From a bacterium (lineage in GTDB: Bacteria; CLD3; SB21): a DNA stretch of 64,000 bases. The stretch lies in NCBI GenBank assembly GCA_013360215.1, contig JABWCP010000016.1:1-64000 (forward strand), in the 5' to 3' direction. Below are positions 45,604 through 55,432 of the stretch, in pieces; positions within the stretch are counted from its first letter, which is position 1; the number at the start of each line of letters is the position of its first letter. The notes below the pieces were generated by a model. It ran no database searches. It was not told the origin of the DNA and saw nothing but the letters and a program-made list of their open reading frames with translations. The position numbers and the translations under genes were made by a program.

Positions 45604-46604
45604 ATATCTCTGCCATAGTACTGTGTAGAGTCACTCAAACCGATGGAGTGGACAGAATGGCAACCATATAAGTAATCTAACGTGTACCTGATGGTACTTA
45701 TTATTTGATCAACTTCTAATGGCGATTGCGCATACGGGCTCGCACCAGATTGTAATTCATTACTATGGAACATCATATTCAGTACTATAGGTTCATGAGC
45801 ATTATGAATCTTAATATGATTTTTAATAAGAGTTATCAAGCTATCAGCATTGGTAACTCTCGGTCTTAATGAATATGTTTTTTCTCTTTTCTTTGCAAAG
45901 AGAATACGTGAGAACTTTCTTATTTCGTTTTGTTCTGAAAGTGGTTTTCCTATGAAAAAAGGGATTCGCTGAAAAAGCCAATTATGAACGGTCATTGGCA
46001 CATGTAATATTTTGCAAGTTTCTTGTTTTCCAAAATTCATCCAGTTTTGCACATCAGGATAAAATGGCTTAACCGGAGTATAGTAAAAGTTATATGTGGC
46101 TTTCCCTGTTTTAATTATGTTAAAAGGTAATAAACTGGAGTCAACACTATATCCAAGTTCCGCTAAAATGCGCCATGTATTTTGCCCGATGCCAAACCTT
46201 CCGGCACGGAAGGACTTCGGCATATATCCGAACTTGATCTTAAATAGTTCTGTAAGTGTTCTAAGCTTTTCTCGTTCCAAAGTTTCATTGTAATCAGATT
46301 GAAAATCGTTAGTCCATCTTGGATTTTGAACCTTATCAGGGTCAATGAATTCACCATGTAAATGTGTACCTAATTCGCATCGATCCTGAATTGATTTAAA
46401 ATAACTCACACTTTCTTCATTATACATTACTTCAGGGCTCAATAGATAGGTTGGTTTTATTTTATATCCATCCAACATAGGTTGAAGTTTTTCAGCTACA
46501 CCTTCGTAAATATTACGAAACGAAATCGGATATGGAATACTCCAATCGATACTTTTGTCGCACTCAGTATCAATCGATACTATGAAGAAAACAACTCTAT
46601 TCAT
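45600..46604 (-). CDS. Polysaccharide deacetylase (NodB-like)
   Basis: This 334-residue protein has a NodB-type fold: SIDTECD near residue 10 (metal/catalytic Asp pair), THLHGEF near residue 81 (His-x-x-His-like metal site, here H-L-H), and KSFRAGRFGIG near residue 135. NodB enzymes remove N-acetyl groups from sugars in polysaccharide or lipid-linked form. The rest of the protein is less conserved. No signal peptide is apparent, so it may act on the cytoplasmic face (inference). It follows the GT39-like gene by 43 bp. Confidence 0.75.
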   Translation of the reverse strand: MNRVVFFIVSIDTECDKSIDWSIPYPISFRNIYEGVAEKLQPMLDGYKIKPTYLLSPEVMYNEESVSYFKSIQDRCELGTHLHGEFIDPDKVQNPRWTNDFQSDYNETLEREKLRTLTELFKIKFGYMPKSFRAGRFGIGQNTWRILAELGYSVDSSLLPFNIIKTGKATYNFYYTPVKPFYPDVQNWMNFGKQETCKILHVPMTVHNWLFQRIPFFIGKPLSEQNEIRKFSRILFAKKREKTYSLRPRVTNADSLITLIKNHIKIHNAHEPIVLNMMFHSNELQSGASPYAQSPLEVDQIISTIRYTLDYLYGCHSVHSIGLSDSTQYYGRDI

Positions 46605-46647
46605 ACGATCATTATACTAAATAGCAGTCAACTTGGTAAGTTTGATT

Positions 46648-47898
46648 TTATAGTTTTTGCAATAAAAGCCTTAGAATCGTACGAAACTGAAAGCTAACAA
46701 AAAAAACTGCGACTCCGTAAAAGGAAAACGTCAGCCACCGATTCCTCAAGCGATTTATATATGTTAAGATGATTTGATAGCCGGCCAGCATAGCAAAAGA
46801 AAAGAGAACATGATACAATGTAAGTACTCTGGGTGTGATAAAAAAAAACAAATAAAAACATGTTAACCCAATACCTAATGCGATGAATCTTCGATATATT
46901 GAATTCCAAAACATCACACCAGCTATCAAAAAGCAACACCCTATCCACGAATAGGTAGAAATCAAATAGTAAAAAAAACGCTCTGTATTATGTGGCAGAC
47001 GCTCGAGTATTTTACTACCAAAACTAGCCATATACTCCGTTGCCCCCCCCGCCTCTTCAGCATTATCCCATACTCGATGTATGACGTCATATCGCGCATT
47101 ATCGTTTGTTGGATTTTGGTAAGGACTGTTCAATTCGCCAAGGACAAGATTGACATATGTTTTACCGCTTAGTTGCCAAGAGCCAGTCTGATTTTTAAGA
47201 AACAAACTATACGGCAAATAGAGAACTATAAAACATAATACAGCAACCCATTTGACGTTTCGATTATTAAAAGCACTTAATGAAATCACTACAAGCCCCA
47301 ACAGAATCCCTTCCGGTTTAGTTAAAGACAATATTCCCCATAACATGCCTAACATAATTCCCCAAGTAAGGCCCTTATTTTCTTTTCCTATAATAGATGC
47401 CCAAATTAGAGATAAAAACAAAAAAATCATCGGTAACTCTGCATAGCCTCTCCCAGCCTGAATCAAAAACTGAGAATTAAATACAAAGAACATTAACCCG
47501 ACTGTACAGAGATGAGAGCAAAAACCCATCAACTGTAAAATTTTTTTCATCAAGATCGCGGATAAGACATACGAAGCAATTCCTATTCCCAGCAGTGTAG
47601 GCCATTCTACCAAAGTTAGAAAATAAAGAAGTCCTATAAAAATAGGATATCCTGGCGGCAAAACAATATCATAATTATCGTTTAATACGATTCCTTTTCC
47701 ACTAAACAAGCCGCGAGAAATATTAAAATACTCCCATGGGTCATTGAAGGCCATTAAATCATACGGATTACTAATATACCATGCCGTTGAAGCTAAAAGC
47801 ATCAATATCAAAATATCTGCATGATTTTGGATGTAAATAAGAAAACTCTTCTGCCTGTTTCGAAGTTGGAGAGCTTTTATTCTTGTATTTTTACCCAT
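46648..47898 (-). CDS. GT39/ArnT-like integral membrane glycosyltransferase
   Basis: This 416-residue protein has about nine to ten hydrophobic helices and a conserved first periplasmic loop, FNDPWEYFNISRGLFSGKG, with the Asp-Pro that resembles the catalytic loop of GT39/GT83-type enzymes using polyprenyl-phosphate sugars. YDIVLPPGYPIFIGLLYF and LTKPEGILLGL fit the family. It could add a single sugar to the polymer or a lipid; an O-antigen polymerase is the alternative. The coding strand carries a run of eight G (47043-47050 as C on the plus strand), still in frame. Start ATG overlaps the methyltransferase stop. Confidence 0.7.
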   Translation of the reverse strand: MGKNTRIKALQLRNRQKSFLIYIQNHADILILMLLASTAWYISNPYDLMAFNDPWEYFNISRGLFSGKGIVLNDNYDIVLPPGYPIFIGLLYFLTLVEWPTLLGIGIASYVLSAILMKKILQLMGFCSHLCTVGLMFFVFNSQFLIQAGRGYAELPMIFLFLSLIWASIIGKENKGLTWGIMLGMLWGILSLTKPEGILLGLVVISLSAFNNRNVKWVAVLCFIVLYLPYSLFLKNQTGSWQLSGKTYVNLVLGELNSPYQNPTNDNARYDVIHRVWDNAEEAGGATEYMASFGSKILERLPHNTERFFYYLISTYSWIGCCFLIAGVMFWNSIYRRFIALGIGLTCFYLFFFITPRVLTLYHVLFSFAMLAGYQIILTYINRLRNRWLTFSFYGVAVFFVSFQFRTILRLLLQKL

Positions 47899-48602
47899 TA
47901 TCGTTTTGTAGCAATAAATATCATATTTTGACTGAATGGGTTATAGGAAAACATTTTGAAAATAACCTCAATTACTCGAAATATCATACTGGAAACAATA
48001 TCAGGGATAACTTTAGGTAAGTAAACCAGGCCATCATTCATTATTATTCGATCAACATTAAATCCTTGTTTTTCGAGAGCGGCTACAATTTCCTTTCTTG
48101 AATAATATCTCGCAGAAGATTTTTTTTTTCTTTTCAAATATCGTGTGATATATTTTCTACCGCCATATTTATTAGGAGTCAGAATCAACAAATGCCCGTT
48201 TTTTTTTAGAATGCGATGACATTCTTTGAGAACATTTTCTACATCAACATATTCTAACAAACCGACAGAATAAATCACCTCTAATGATTCGTTTTCAATC
48301 CCTGTTTTTTGTGCATCTCCGAGAATGAAGTCAGCTTTTGGATAACGTCTTTTCGCCACATTCAACATATTTTGCGAAACCTCTAAACCTAATACTCTAT
48401 TGGCCGATTCCAAAGCAAAACCTAAATAAGCTCCTGAACCACATCCCAAATCCAATACATTTCGTTTATCACAAAACGAACGAATATGTTCTACGAGAAT
48501 TGGATGCCAGTGGTCGTACAGATATTTCTCGAACACATTACGGTTTTTTCGGTTTTCGTATTGATCTACCGAAATAGTATCATAATAAAGTTTATCATTC
48601 AT
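47898..48602 (-). CDS. Class I SAM-dependent methyltransferase
   Basis: This 234-residue protein has the Rossmann SAM-binding motif NVLDLGCGSGAYLGFAL near residue 48, followed by ADFILGDAQKTGI near residue 93 and SVGLLEYVDVENVL near residue 110. The last 70 residues lie beyond the core and may bind substrate. The methyl acceptor is unknown; sugar O-methylation or polymer capping fits the locus. It overlaps the flippase gene upstream by 8 bp and the GT39-like gene downstream by 1 bp. Confidence 0.87.
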   Translation of the reverse strand: MNDKLYYDTISVDQYENRKNRNVFEKYLYDHWHPILVEHIRSFCDKRNVLDLGCGSGAYLGFALESANRVLGLEVSQNMLNVAKRRYPKADFILGDAQKTGIENESLEVIYSVGLLEYVDVENVLKECHRILKKNGHLLILTPNKYGGRKYITRYLKRKKKSSARYYSRKEIVAALEKQGFNVDRIIMNDGLVYLPKVIPDIVSSMIFRVIEVIFKMFSYNPFSQNMIFIATKR

Positions 48603-50151
48603 TAGAGTTCTTTTTTTTAAATGGTAGTTTTCTGAGAATCTTATTCAAAATCATTCGATCATCTTGAGTTAGTCCCAATAGAATTAAAACGCTAACGTAT
48701 AGGACGGCGAACATGATTATATGGATTAAAAAAGTGAGATCATAAAAGGGTAATTGATACCAGCTCGAAAAAGCGACAATGATAAAAGCCGAAATTAACG
48801 TTGCAACAAAAGGTTTTAATAATAAAAAATCAAATGGATGTATTTTTAGTATATACAACGTTTCGACAGTCGTGAGTATTGTCAAAAACGCTATTGAAAA
48901 AAAATTTCCGATCGCTGCGCCATACATCCCATAGTTTTGAATTAAAATAGGCATTAGAACTAAGTTGATGACGGCCATTACTATGGAGTTAATAACATTA
49001 ATGCGCACACGCCCTGTCATAAGTATGACATTTCCTGATAGACCCAAAAAATCATGAATCAAATTTCCAATACTCAAAATGGCCACTAACTCAAAGCCAG
49101 CTGTAAATTCTTTACCAAAGACCCCGAGAATGTCTTTACTAAAAAGTATGATAATCAAGCATATAGGTAAACTAAGCGTAACACTCCACTTAGTTGCAGT
49201 TTTATATAATTGGTTTAGCTCTTGTATTTTGCCAGCAGTATACAACTCTGCCGCCATTGGACCAAAAACTGAGGAAATCGAGTAATGTGGTAGGTAAATT
49301 AATGGTTGTAGACGCAGAGCTAGTGTGTATATCCCAATCTCCGGTAATGTAGCGTAATATCCCAGAAAAAGAATATCAAGTTGGTAGGTGTATTTACTTA
49401 AAAGCGAATTAGCGAAGAGCGCCGAAGAAAACTTTATCATTTTCTTCTTTTCTATTTCAACGGGTATTGATCTATCCCTGAGCTCAGGAACTATCCGAAA
49501 AAGATAAAATGCCGAAACAGTAAGCACGACAATATCTTGAATAATATTCGAACCAAGTGCTGCGTAGAGGTTAAAATCCAACAACAATAAAGATACAAGA
49601 CTTATAATTTTGGCAGCTGGACCTAACACATCATTTGCCAAAACTTTGTATTGAACAAACTGATATCCCACTAGTGATGATAGAAATGCCTGATATAATG
49701 CTGTCAGTAATATTGAGACAGCGTAAAATTGAAACGCTTTTGTAACAAAATTTGAGAAATATTCTTCCGAAACAGTCTCAGGTCTATGGATAAATAAATC
49801 GCAAAATACATCAGGGAAGAATAGAATAAAACATGCTGCCATCGCACTCATCACTACAGAGACGCGGATGGTCGTAAATACAGACCCTTTAATTAATGAT
49901 TTTGACCCTATGGCTTTGTAAGTGGGTATAAATCGTAAATTCATTCCATTAAAACCAAAGCTGGATAAATTAGCAAGCATGGATCCCCACGACTGAACTA
50001 ATGAAAATATTCCATATAACTCTGCTCCTAGAAAGCGAGTTGTAATGACACTTGTAATAGGTGCCCAAATTAGACCGAAAACACTTCCAATACCAGAAAT
50101 AGCAAAGTTTTTGGCTAATTTAGTTATATTTTTTTGTCGAGCGTCGCCCAA
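48595..50151 (-). CDS. Wzx-like oligosaccharide flippase (MOP/MATE superfamily)
   Basis: This 518-residue protein has about 12-14 hydrophobic segments in the layout of Wzx/RfbX translocases, which move undecaprenyl-linked sugar repeats across the inner membrane. The N-terminus NFAISGIGSVFGLIWAPITS and TRFLGAELYGIFSLVQSWGS is typical. The start is TTG with GAGG close upstream; there is no good ATG in the first 49 codons. A separate polymerase (Wzy) was not recognised in the window. Confidence 0.85.
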   Translation of the reverse strand: MGDARQKNITKLAKNFAISGIGSVFGLIWAPITSVITTRFLGAELYGIFSLVQSWGSMLANLSSFGFNGMNLRFIPTYKAIGSKSLIKGSVFTTIRVSVVMSAMAACFILFFPDVFCDLFIHRPETVSEEYFSNFVTKAFQFYAVSILLTALYQAFLSSLVGYQFVQYKVLANDVLGPAAKIISLVSLLLLDFNLYAALGSNIIQDIVVLTVSAFYLFRIVPELRDRSIPVEIEKKKMIKFSSALFANSLLSKYTYQLDILFLGYYATLPEIGIYTLALRLQPLIYLPHYSISSVFGPMAAELYTAGKIQELNQLYKTATKWSVTLSLPICLIIILFSKDILGVFGKEFTAGFELVAILSIGNLIHDFLGLSGNVILMTGRVRINVINSIVMAVINLVLMPILIQNYGMYGAAIGNFFSIAFLTILTTVETLYILKIHPFDFLLLKPFVATLISAFIIVAFSSWYQLPFYDLTFLIHIIMFAVLYVSVLILLGLTQDDRMILNKILRKLPFKKKNSNE

Positions 50152-50219
50152 AGAACCTCATCTTAAGGATTCACCAATGGTAGGTGAGAAAATTAAATAA
50201 AGAAAGTAGCGATAGACCA

Positions 50220-51167
50220 CTATGTCGACCGAAAATAATCGACAAATCGCTCTATTCCGATATTAATACTAACCGATGGTTTATACCCTATTAACCTTTT
50301 AGCTTTACTTATATCCGCATATGTTTTCTGTACATCCCCCGGCTGATTGGGCATCCACCGAATTTGAGCTTTTTTTCCTAGTGCTTTTTCTATCGTATTG
50401 ACCAGGTCTATGAGAGAAATCGTTTGCGATTCGCCGAGATTTAATATTTCATATCCGCGAAGACCGTCAATGCATTGCATTATCCCATGAACAATATCAT
50501 CCACATACGTATAATCGCGAAACGTCTGTCCATCACCAAATAAAGTGATCGGTTTGCCTTCATCTATCAAACGGGTAAACAAATGAATCGCCATCTCAGG
50601 CCTTTGGCGAGGGCCATACACCGTAAAAAATCGTAAGCAAAACGCATCGATCCCAAATAAATGATGATAGGTATAAGCCAAAACTTCACATGCCTTTTTG
50701 GTCGCGGCATATGGTGATATGGCATGATCTACATTGTCTGTCTCATGGTAAGGAACTTTTTCATTATTACCATACACGGATGAAGAGGACGCGAGTAGGA
50801 GTTTCTTTACATTGTGGGCTCGCATCGCTTCCAAAATATTCATCGTACCCTCAACATTGACCTTCTGATAAATTTTGGGATCTTGGATGGAGGGACGCAC
50901 CCCGGCACGTGCCGCCAAATGAATTACCAAATCAAGCTTCGATTCGGAAAAAATACGACTCATCAAATCAGCGTCTAGAATATCACCACGTAACAACCGA
51001 AAACCGGGACTTTGAATAGCGTTAGTAAGATTTTTTTCTTTAATCGCAGGATCATAAAAATGATCAAAATTATCCAAACCGACGACTTCGTGGCCCGCTT
51101 TCAAAAGTGCATCCGTAACATGCGAACCGATAAAACCCGCACATCCGGTCACTAATATTTTACTCAT
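50220..51167 (-). CDS. Nucleotide-sugar epimerase/dehydratase (UDP-glucuronate 4-epimerase-like)
   Basis: This 315-residue extended SDR has the NAD site TGCAGFIGSH (residues 7-16), LDNFDHFYDPAIKEKNL typical of UDP-glucuronate 4-epimerases, catalytic Ser in SSSSVYG near residue 127, and catalytic YAATK near residue 153. It probably makes a sugar nucleotide for the exported polymer; the substrate cannot be fixed from the sequence. Its ATG overlaps the end of the Wzc-like gene by 4 bp. A 68-bp gap with a weak 5-bp hairpin separates it from the flippase. Confidence 0.88.
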   Translation of the reverse strand: MSKILVTGCAGFIGSHVTDALLKAGHEVVGLDNFDHFYDPAIKEKNLTNAIQSPGFRLLRGDILDADLMSRIFSESKLDLVIHLAARAGVRPSIQDPKIYQKVNVEGTMNILEAMRAHNVKKLLLASSSSVYGNNEKVPYHETDNVDHAISPYAATKKACEVLAYTYHHLFGIDAFCLRFFTVYGPRQRPEMAIHLFTRLIDEGKPITLFGDGQTFRDYTYVDDIVHGIMQCIDGLRGYEILNLGESQTISLIDLVNTIEKALGKKAQIRWMPNQPGDVQKTYADISKAKRLIGYKPSVSINIGIERFVDYFRST

Positions 51168-53425
51168 GCTTTTACACCTTCTTCGCTCGTGCTGATACGT
51201 TGTGACTTGGAAAGATAATACCCGTCGTATGCATATTTATAATAATTCTTCCGCTCATCTGCGTAATCATTCATCACGATACCGATGATGTTGGCACGAA
51301 CACCTTTTAAATTGTGAATAGCATTTTGGAGTTGCGACTTCGGCGTTACGGCATGTTTGACCACCATAAGCACCGCGTCAACTTTAGAAGCCAGAATAAC
51401 TGAATCCGTCAACAACATTACAGGCGCGGTATCGTATACGACGATATCAAACTTTTTCTCTAATTCGTTCATCATAAAATTCATACGCAAGCTGGAGAAA
51501 ATTTCTGAATGATCTTTAGCGTCTCTACCGACGGTAAGTGAATGAAGGTTGTTAATCGATGTTTTTTGAAGTGCCGTATCTAAATCCGTTTGGCCTAAAA
51601 TAATATCAGTAAGACCCGGTTGCTCCTGTATATCAAATAACATATGATGCTTGGCCTTACGTAGATCCGTATCCACTATACACACACGATGTCCCATATC
51701 CGCAAACGAAATAGCCAAATTGACCGCCGTTGTTGTTTTACCTTCTCCAGGACCCGCACTCGCCACAAGCAACGAGCGAATCGGCGAATCAATATTGGCA
51801 AACTGAATATTTGTACGCAACGAACGGTAACGCTCCGATACAAACGAACGCGGATTAAACTGTGAAATCATCGCTTTCCGACGAATTTCATTCTTATCTT
51901 CTTCCTCATCTTTGGTTTTGATTTTATTGATTTTTTTCCGCAAACCCTGTACAGCATTATCTTCATCGCCTACATTGATCGGAGGTATACGTCCGACAAC
52001 AGCGATCGATGTAACCGAACTGATCGCTGCAATCGATTTGATTCGATTATCCATAAATTCTAACCCCACCGCAATGGCAATACCTATAATTAAACCCAGC
52101 ACGGTTCCGACGAAAATATTGGTAAACACTTTATTATAGATCGCTATCGGTTCCTTGGCGGGATCAATAATTTTCAGGCTCCCTGTACTACCGTAATACT
52201 GAATCGACAAACTTTCTTTTTGTTTTATCAGTGAACTCAAACGTTCTTCGTAAACTTGTTTCAACCGCAATAGTCGGGAAATATCAATCGCATCTTGCAA
52301 CAGATTAGGGTTTTTCTTTTCGAAGTTAGTCAAAAGCCCGCTAAACAACCGTGCCTGACCTTTGAGTAAAAAAAGCTCAATCTCTTCCGTATTTTTTTTA
52401 TCCCATATCGTCTTCCACACCTGGCTCATATCACCACTAACCGTATTGTCCGAACCGGTTTTAACGGACGACAGCAGCGTGTAATACTGACTACGCAGGT
52501 CAGCGATTTGACGATCTATCCGCTGTACCTCGGGATTTTCTACAGCATCCGAACCAAGCTTTTCATATAAAACCGCTTTTTGCGATGTCAACTGTTCGAT
52601 CTGTAACTTGATTTGTTTTTCTTCTGAGGATTCGGCTGCCGCATAAGAGGACGAACCCGTAAGACGCCGTTGGATCGAATCTAATTGTGAGTTGAGAGCG
52701 TTAATATTAGAACTGCGGATTTGTATTTGCGTTTCAAATTCCGCTAATTTTTCCTTCATGAGAAGCACTTTAGCCAGAGGGCCTTCCGATTGTTTGATAT
52801 TAACGTCCGTCTTTTTCTGTAGGGCCTGAAGCTCCACTTCCGTTTTTTCAAGATTATTTCTAGTCACTTCCACTTGTTCGTCAATGAATTCAATACTCCG
52901 CTGAAGCCCTTCCCGATCCAGCTCCGTCACGCGCGATTTCAAAACGTCCGTCGTCACTTCAATCATTTTTTTAACCAAAAACGAATCATAGTTCACCGCC
53001 GATATTTCGATGAACTGCTCTACTTCTTTATATGGCTTGAGTGTAACCTGAGATGAGGATACGCTTTTAAGCGCCGTGACCGTTTCAGCATCATTACGTT
53101 CGCTCAACACGACACGTTCGAGTTCCTTACGAAACCGCTGATTAAAAAGATCCGTTGTTATGATAACTTCATAATAACCGAAATCCTGCGATCCTAAGGC
53201 TATTTTTTGCTGTTGAGGAACATTAGCAAAAGCCAGATTGGATAACCCGTTATCAAAAAACAACAGTGCCGAAGAACGATATAAGGTCGGTTTACTCAAC
53301 GAGTAATACGAAACTATACCGGAGAACACGATGAAAACTGTAAGTACAATCCACTTGTGCATCAATACAGTTTGCAGGATCGCGCGCGCGTCAATCCCTT
53401 GTTTATCATCGTTTAAGTCACTCAT
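51164..53425 (-). CDS. Wzc-like polysaccharide copolymerase/tyrosine autokinase
   Basis: This 753-residue protein sets polymer chain length and energises export. It has an N-terminal Wzz domain between two membrane helices (about residues 26-45 and 430-450) with a long periplasmic coiled coil. The cytoplasmic BY-kinase has Walker A AGPGEGKTTTAVNLA near residue 558, Walker A' VDTDLRKAKHH near 590 and Walker B VVYDTAPVML near 670. A C-terminal Tyr cluster (DYADERKNYYKYAYDGYYL, near residue 722) is the autophosphorylation site. A Lys/Glu-rich stretch follows the second helix. It lies 26 bp after the Wza-like gene. Confidence 0.94.
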   Translation of the reverse strand: MSDLNDDKQGIDARAILQTVLMHKWIVLTVFIVFSGIVSYYSLSKPTLYRSSALLFFDNGLSNLAFANVPQQQKIALGSQDFGYYEVIITTDLFNQRFRKELERVVLSERNDAETVTALKSVSSSQVTLKPYKEVEQFIEISAVNYDSFLVKKMIEVTTDVLKSRVTELDREGLQRSIEFIDEQVEVTRNNLEKTEVELQALQKKTDVNIKQSEGPLAKVLLMKEKLAEFETQIQIRSSNINALNSQLDSIQRRLTGSSSYAAAESSEEKQIKLQIEQLTSQKAVLYEKLGSDAVENPEVQRIDRQIADLRSQYYTLLSSVKTGSDNTVSGDMSQVWKTIWDKKNTEEIELFLLKGQARLFSGLLTNFEKKNPNLLQDAIDISRLLRLKQVYEERLSSLIKQKESLSIQYYGSTGSLKIIDPAKEPIAIYNKVFTNIFVGTVLGLIIGIAIAVGLEFMDNRIKSIAAISSVTSIAVVGRIPPINVGDEDNAVQGLRKKINKIKTKDEEEDKNEIRRKAMISQFNPRSFVSERYRSLRTNIQFANIDSPIRSLLVASAGPGEGKTTTAVNLAISFADMGHRVCIVDTDLRKAKHHMLFDIQEQPGLTDIILGQTDLDTALQKTSINNLHSLTVGRDAKDHSEIFSSLRMNFMMNELEKKFDIVVYDTAPVMLLTDSVILASKVDAVLMVVKHAVTPKSQLQNAIHNLKGVRANIIGIVMNDYADERKNYYKYAYDGYYLSKSQRISTSEEGVKA

Positions 53426-53451
53426 AGATATCCTGTACTTTCTATGTGGTA

Positions 53452-54441
53452 TTACAATAAACCAGCTTGTTTGGAAAGGAAAATCAAGGTTAAGATCGTC
53501 GCCGCGTAACTCAACACTTGAAATATCGTTTTCAGCGTAAACTTTTTCGCCGGCACAAATACAATATCGCCGGGTTGCACGAGCGGAACCGAACCACCTT
53601 TGGCCTTGAGAACCGCTTCTACATCGACGATTTCTTCCGTTTGCGCGACGCCGATACGACGTATCAATTTGACAGTGCGAATCGAAGCATCATCTTTGGG
53701 ACCGCCTGCCAAAAAAATCACATCCACCAGATTCGCACCGGGAAATAATTCGTAATTACCGGGTTTTCCCACAGCACCGAGTACATTAGCATATACTGCA
53801 CCATAAATAGACGGAACAAAAATAACATCACCGTCACGCAAAGCAGGCAGTTTCCTGATATCGCCGGTTTCTACTATGATGGAAACCATGGGCACTTCAA
53901 TTTCTTCACGCAAACTTGTTTCGGGGTTGATACGAATAAGTTTCGTTCGATCCAAATCACTGCGCACAGTCGCGCCGCCCGCCGTCGCAATAGCACCTTG
54001 AATAGTGTGGTTACGGGGAATTTTATGCGAACCCGGCTGAACGACTGAACCGAGAACAATCACTTCGATCATTTCATCTTTAGCATAGGCCACGATCACT
54101 TCGGCGCGCCCGCCGATATATTGCGAAAGTCGGGCCGATAAGATATTCGTCAATTGTTCGACGCTCATACCGTCCACTTTGATATCCTTCATGAAAGGAT
54201 ATTTGATGGTACCATCGGCTTCGACTTTGATTTGTTTAGGTAATTCGTCATGGCCGTAGACCACGACATCCAGAATATCACCCGGTCTGATTTTGCGATC
54301 AGCACGTATTTGCGATAAAGCATCCGTTTTGAGCGAATCTTTTGTTTGTGCGTAAAGCTGGCTCGCACTACTGCTCATGGAAATTACCATCAGCAATCCG
54401 GTGACAAACATTTTCAAAAAATTATTTTTCTTCATGTACAT
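53452..54441 (-). CDS. Wza-like polysaccharide export protein with SLBB domains
   Basis: This 329-residue protein has a signal peptide (cleavage near LYAQ) and the Poly_export domain RKIRPGDILDVVVYGHDEL near residue 50. One or two SLBB domains follow (VLGSVVQPGSHKIPRN near 135 and VLGAVGKPGNYELFPGANL near 225), and a C-terminal hydrophobic helix ends the protein. It should form or feed the outer-membrane export pore. Unlike E. coli Wza it lacks a lipobox Cys. The start overlaps the end of the upstream gene; ATG 54441 has GAGG 9 bases upstream, ATG 54435 is the alternative. Confidence 0.9.
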   Translation of the reverse strand: MYMKKNNFLKMFVTGLLMVISMSSSASQLYAQTKDSLKTDALSQIRADRKIRPGDILDVVVYGHDELPKQIKVEADGTIKYPFMKDIKVDGMSVEQLTNILSARLSQYIGGRAEVIVAYAKDEMIEVIVLGSVVQPGSHKIPRNHTIQGAIATAGGATVRSDLDRTKLIRINPETSLREEIEVPMVSIIVETGDIRKLPALRDGDVIFVPSIYGAVYANVLGAVGKPGNYELFPGANLVDVIFLAGGPKDDASIRTVKLIRRIGVAQTEEIVDVEAVLKAKGGSVPLVQPGDIVFVPAKKFTLKTIFQVLSYAATILTLIFLSKQAGLL

Positions 54442-55420
54442 TCGATAACGCCTCTTTGAGACTAAAATTAGTTTTAATCCAATATCCGACACCAATAACT
54501 ATCTGCGCGGCATAATTGAAAGCATGTATGACGATGGCAAATCCAAGCGCAACCTCCCGATCTACACGAAACATCATAAGACTCTGCTTGACGACTTCAT
54601 GAAATGTACCCACATAACCCGGTGCCGCCGGAATCATCACAGCAAACGAAGAAAAAGTCATCACGATGGTCGCATCAATAAGGTCCAGCATCGCCAGTTC
54701 AGGGGCATTGCATGCTTTGAACATAATCCATATTGAGAAGGTATAAACAGCCCAGATCAAAAAACTCAGCACAGCAATGACTACGGTTGTACCCAAAGCA
54801 TGCGTAAATGTAATTCCCGACACAAAAGATCGTAAAAGACGATCTACGCGTTGCTTGAGACTATCCGGAAAAACTGAAATCATGGATTGCACCAAGCGGC
54901 ATGTGGCTTCCGTATTTTTTACAAGCAGAATCATGAAAATAATAGCTGCTAAATCTATAGCACCGACAACAATGCCGGCCGTTTTGATCCATTCCGGAAA
55001 AGGAAAGATAATTACCAGTACACCAAAAACCGTCAACAACGAAATCACATCAATGACACGTTCCACCACCACCGTTGCCATCGAGGCCGTAAAGGAAATC
55101 TGATGTTCTTTTTTTAGAATATAACCTCGCGCTATTTCTCCAAGACGGAACGGCAAAATGTTGTTGATCATAAATCCGATACTGACATTTGAAAACAGAC
55201 TAAGCGTCGGCACGTCTTTTAAAGGAGCCAATAAAAACTTCCATCGCCAGGCACGAAGCCATAAGCTAAATTGATTGATGATCACTGAAAAAATCACAAG
55301 CGTCAGACTGATCGAAGTTAATGAGGAACCCAGTTGTGTCCAATCTATACCGCGTGTCGCAAGCCATACAAAAAAAACACTAACCAAAACATTAAGCAGA
55401 AGAAATAGTATTTTTTTCAA
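54422..55420 (-). CDS. LPG-synthase-transmembrane (AglD/UPF0104-like) flippase-type membrane protein
   Basis: This 332-residue protein has about eight hydrophobic helices. Its signatures NISLIFVSVIINQFSLWLRAWR-like region near residue 45, GFMINNILPFRLGEIARGY near residue 82 and AAPGYVGTFHEV near residue 265 match the lysylphosphatidylglycerol-synthase transmembrane family. In aminoacyl-PG synthases this domain flips lipid; stand-alone members have unproved roles, probably in lipid or lipid-linked sugar movement. The start is TTG behind GGAG. It sits 12 bp after the lolA-like gene and overlaps the Wza-like start. Confidence 0.8.
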   Translation of the reverse strand: MKKILFLLLNVLVSVFFVWLATRGIDWTQLGSSLTSISLTLVIFSVIINQFSLWLRAWRWKFLLAPLKDVPTLSLFSNVSIGFMINNILPFRLGEIARGYILKKEHQISFTASMATVVVERVIDVISLLTVFGVLVIIFPFPEWIKTAGIVVGAIDLAAIIFMILLVKNTEATCRLVQSMISVFPDSLKQRVDRLLRSFVSGITFTHALGTTVVIAVLSFLIWAVYTFSIWIMFKACNAPELAMLDLIDATIVMTFSSFAVMIPAAPGYVGTFHEVVKQSLMMFRVDREVALGFAIVIHAFNYAAQIVIGVGYWIKTNFSLKEALSNVHEEK

Positions 55421-55432
55421 GTTACACTCCGG

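Noticed and set aside
50178-50198. Small inverted repeat TTCACC/GGTGAG between the epimerase and the flippase
   Set aside because: Only a 5-bp stem and no T-run; too weak to call a terminator.
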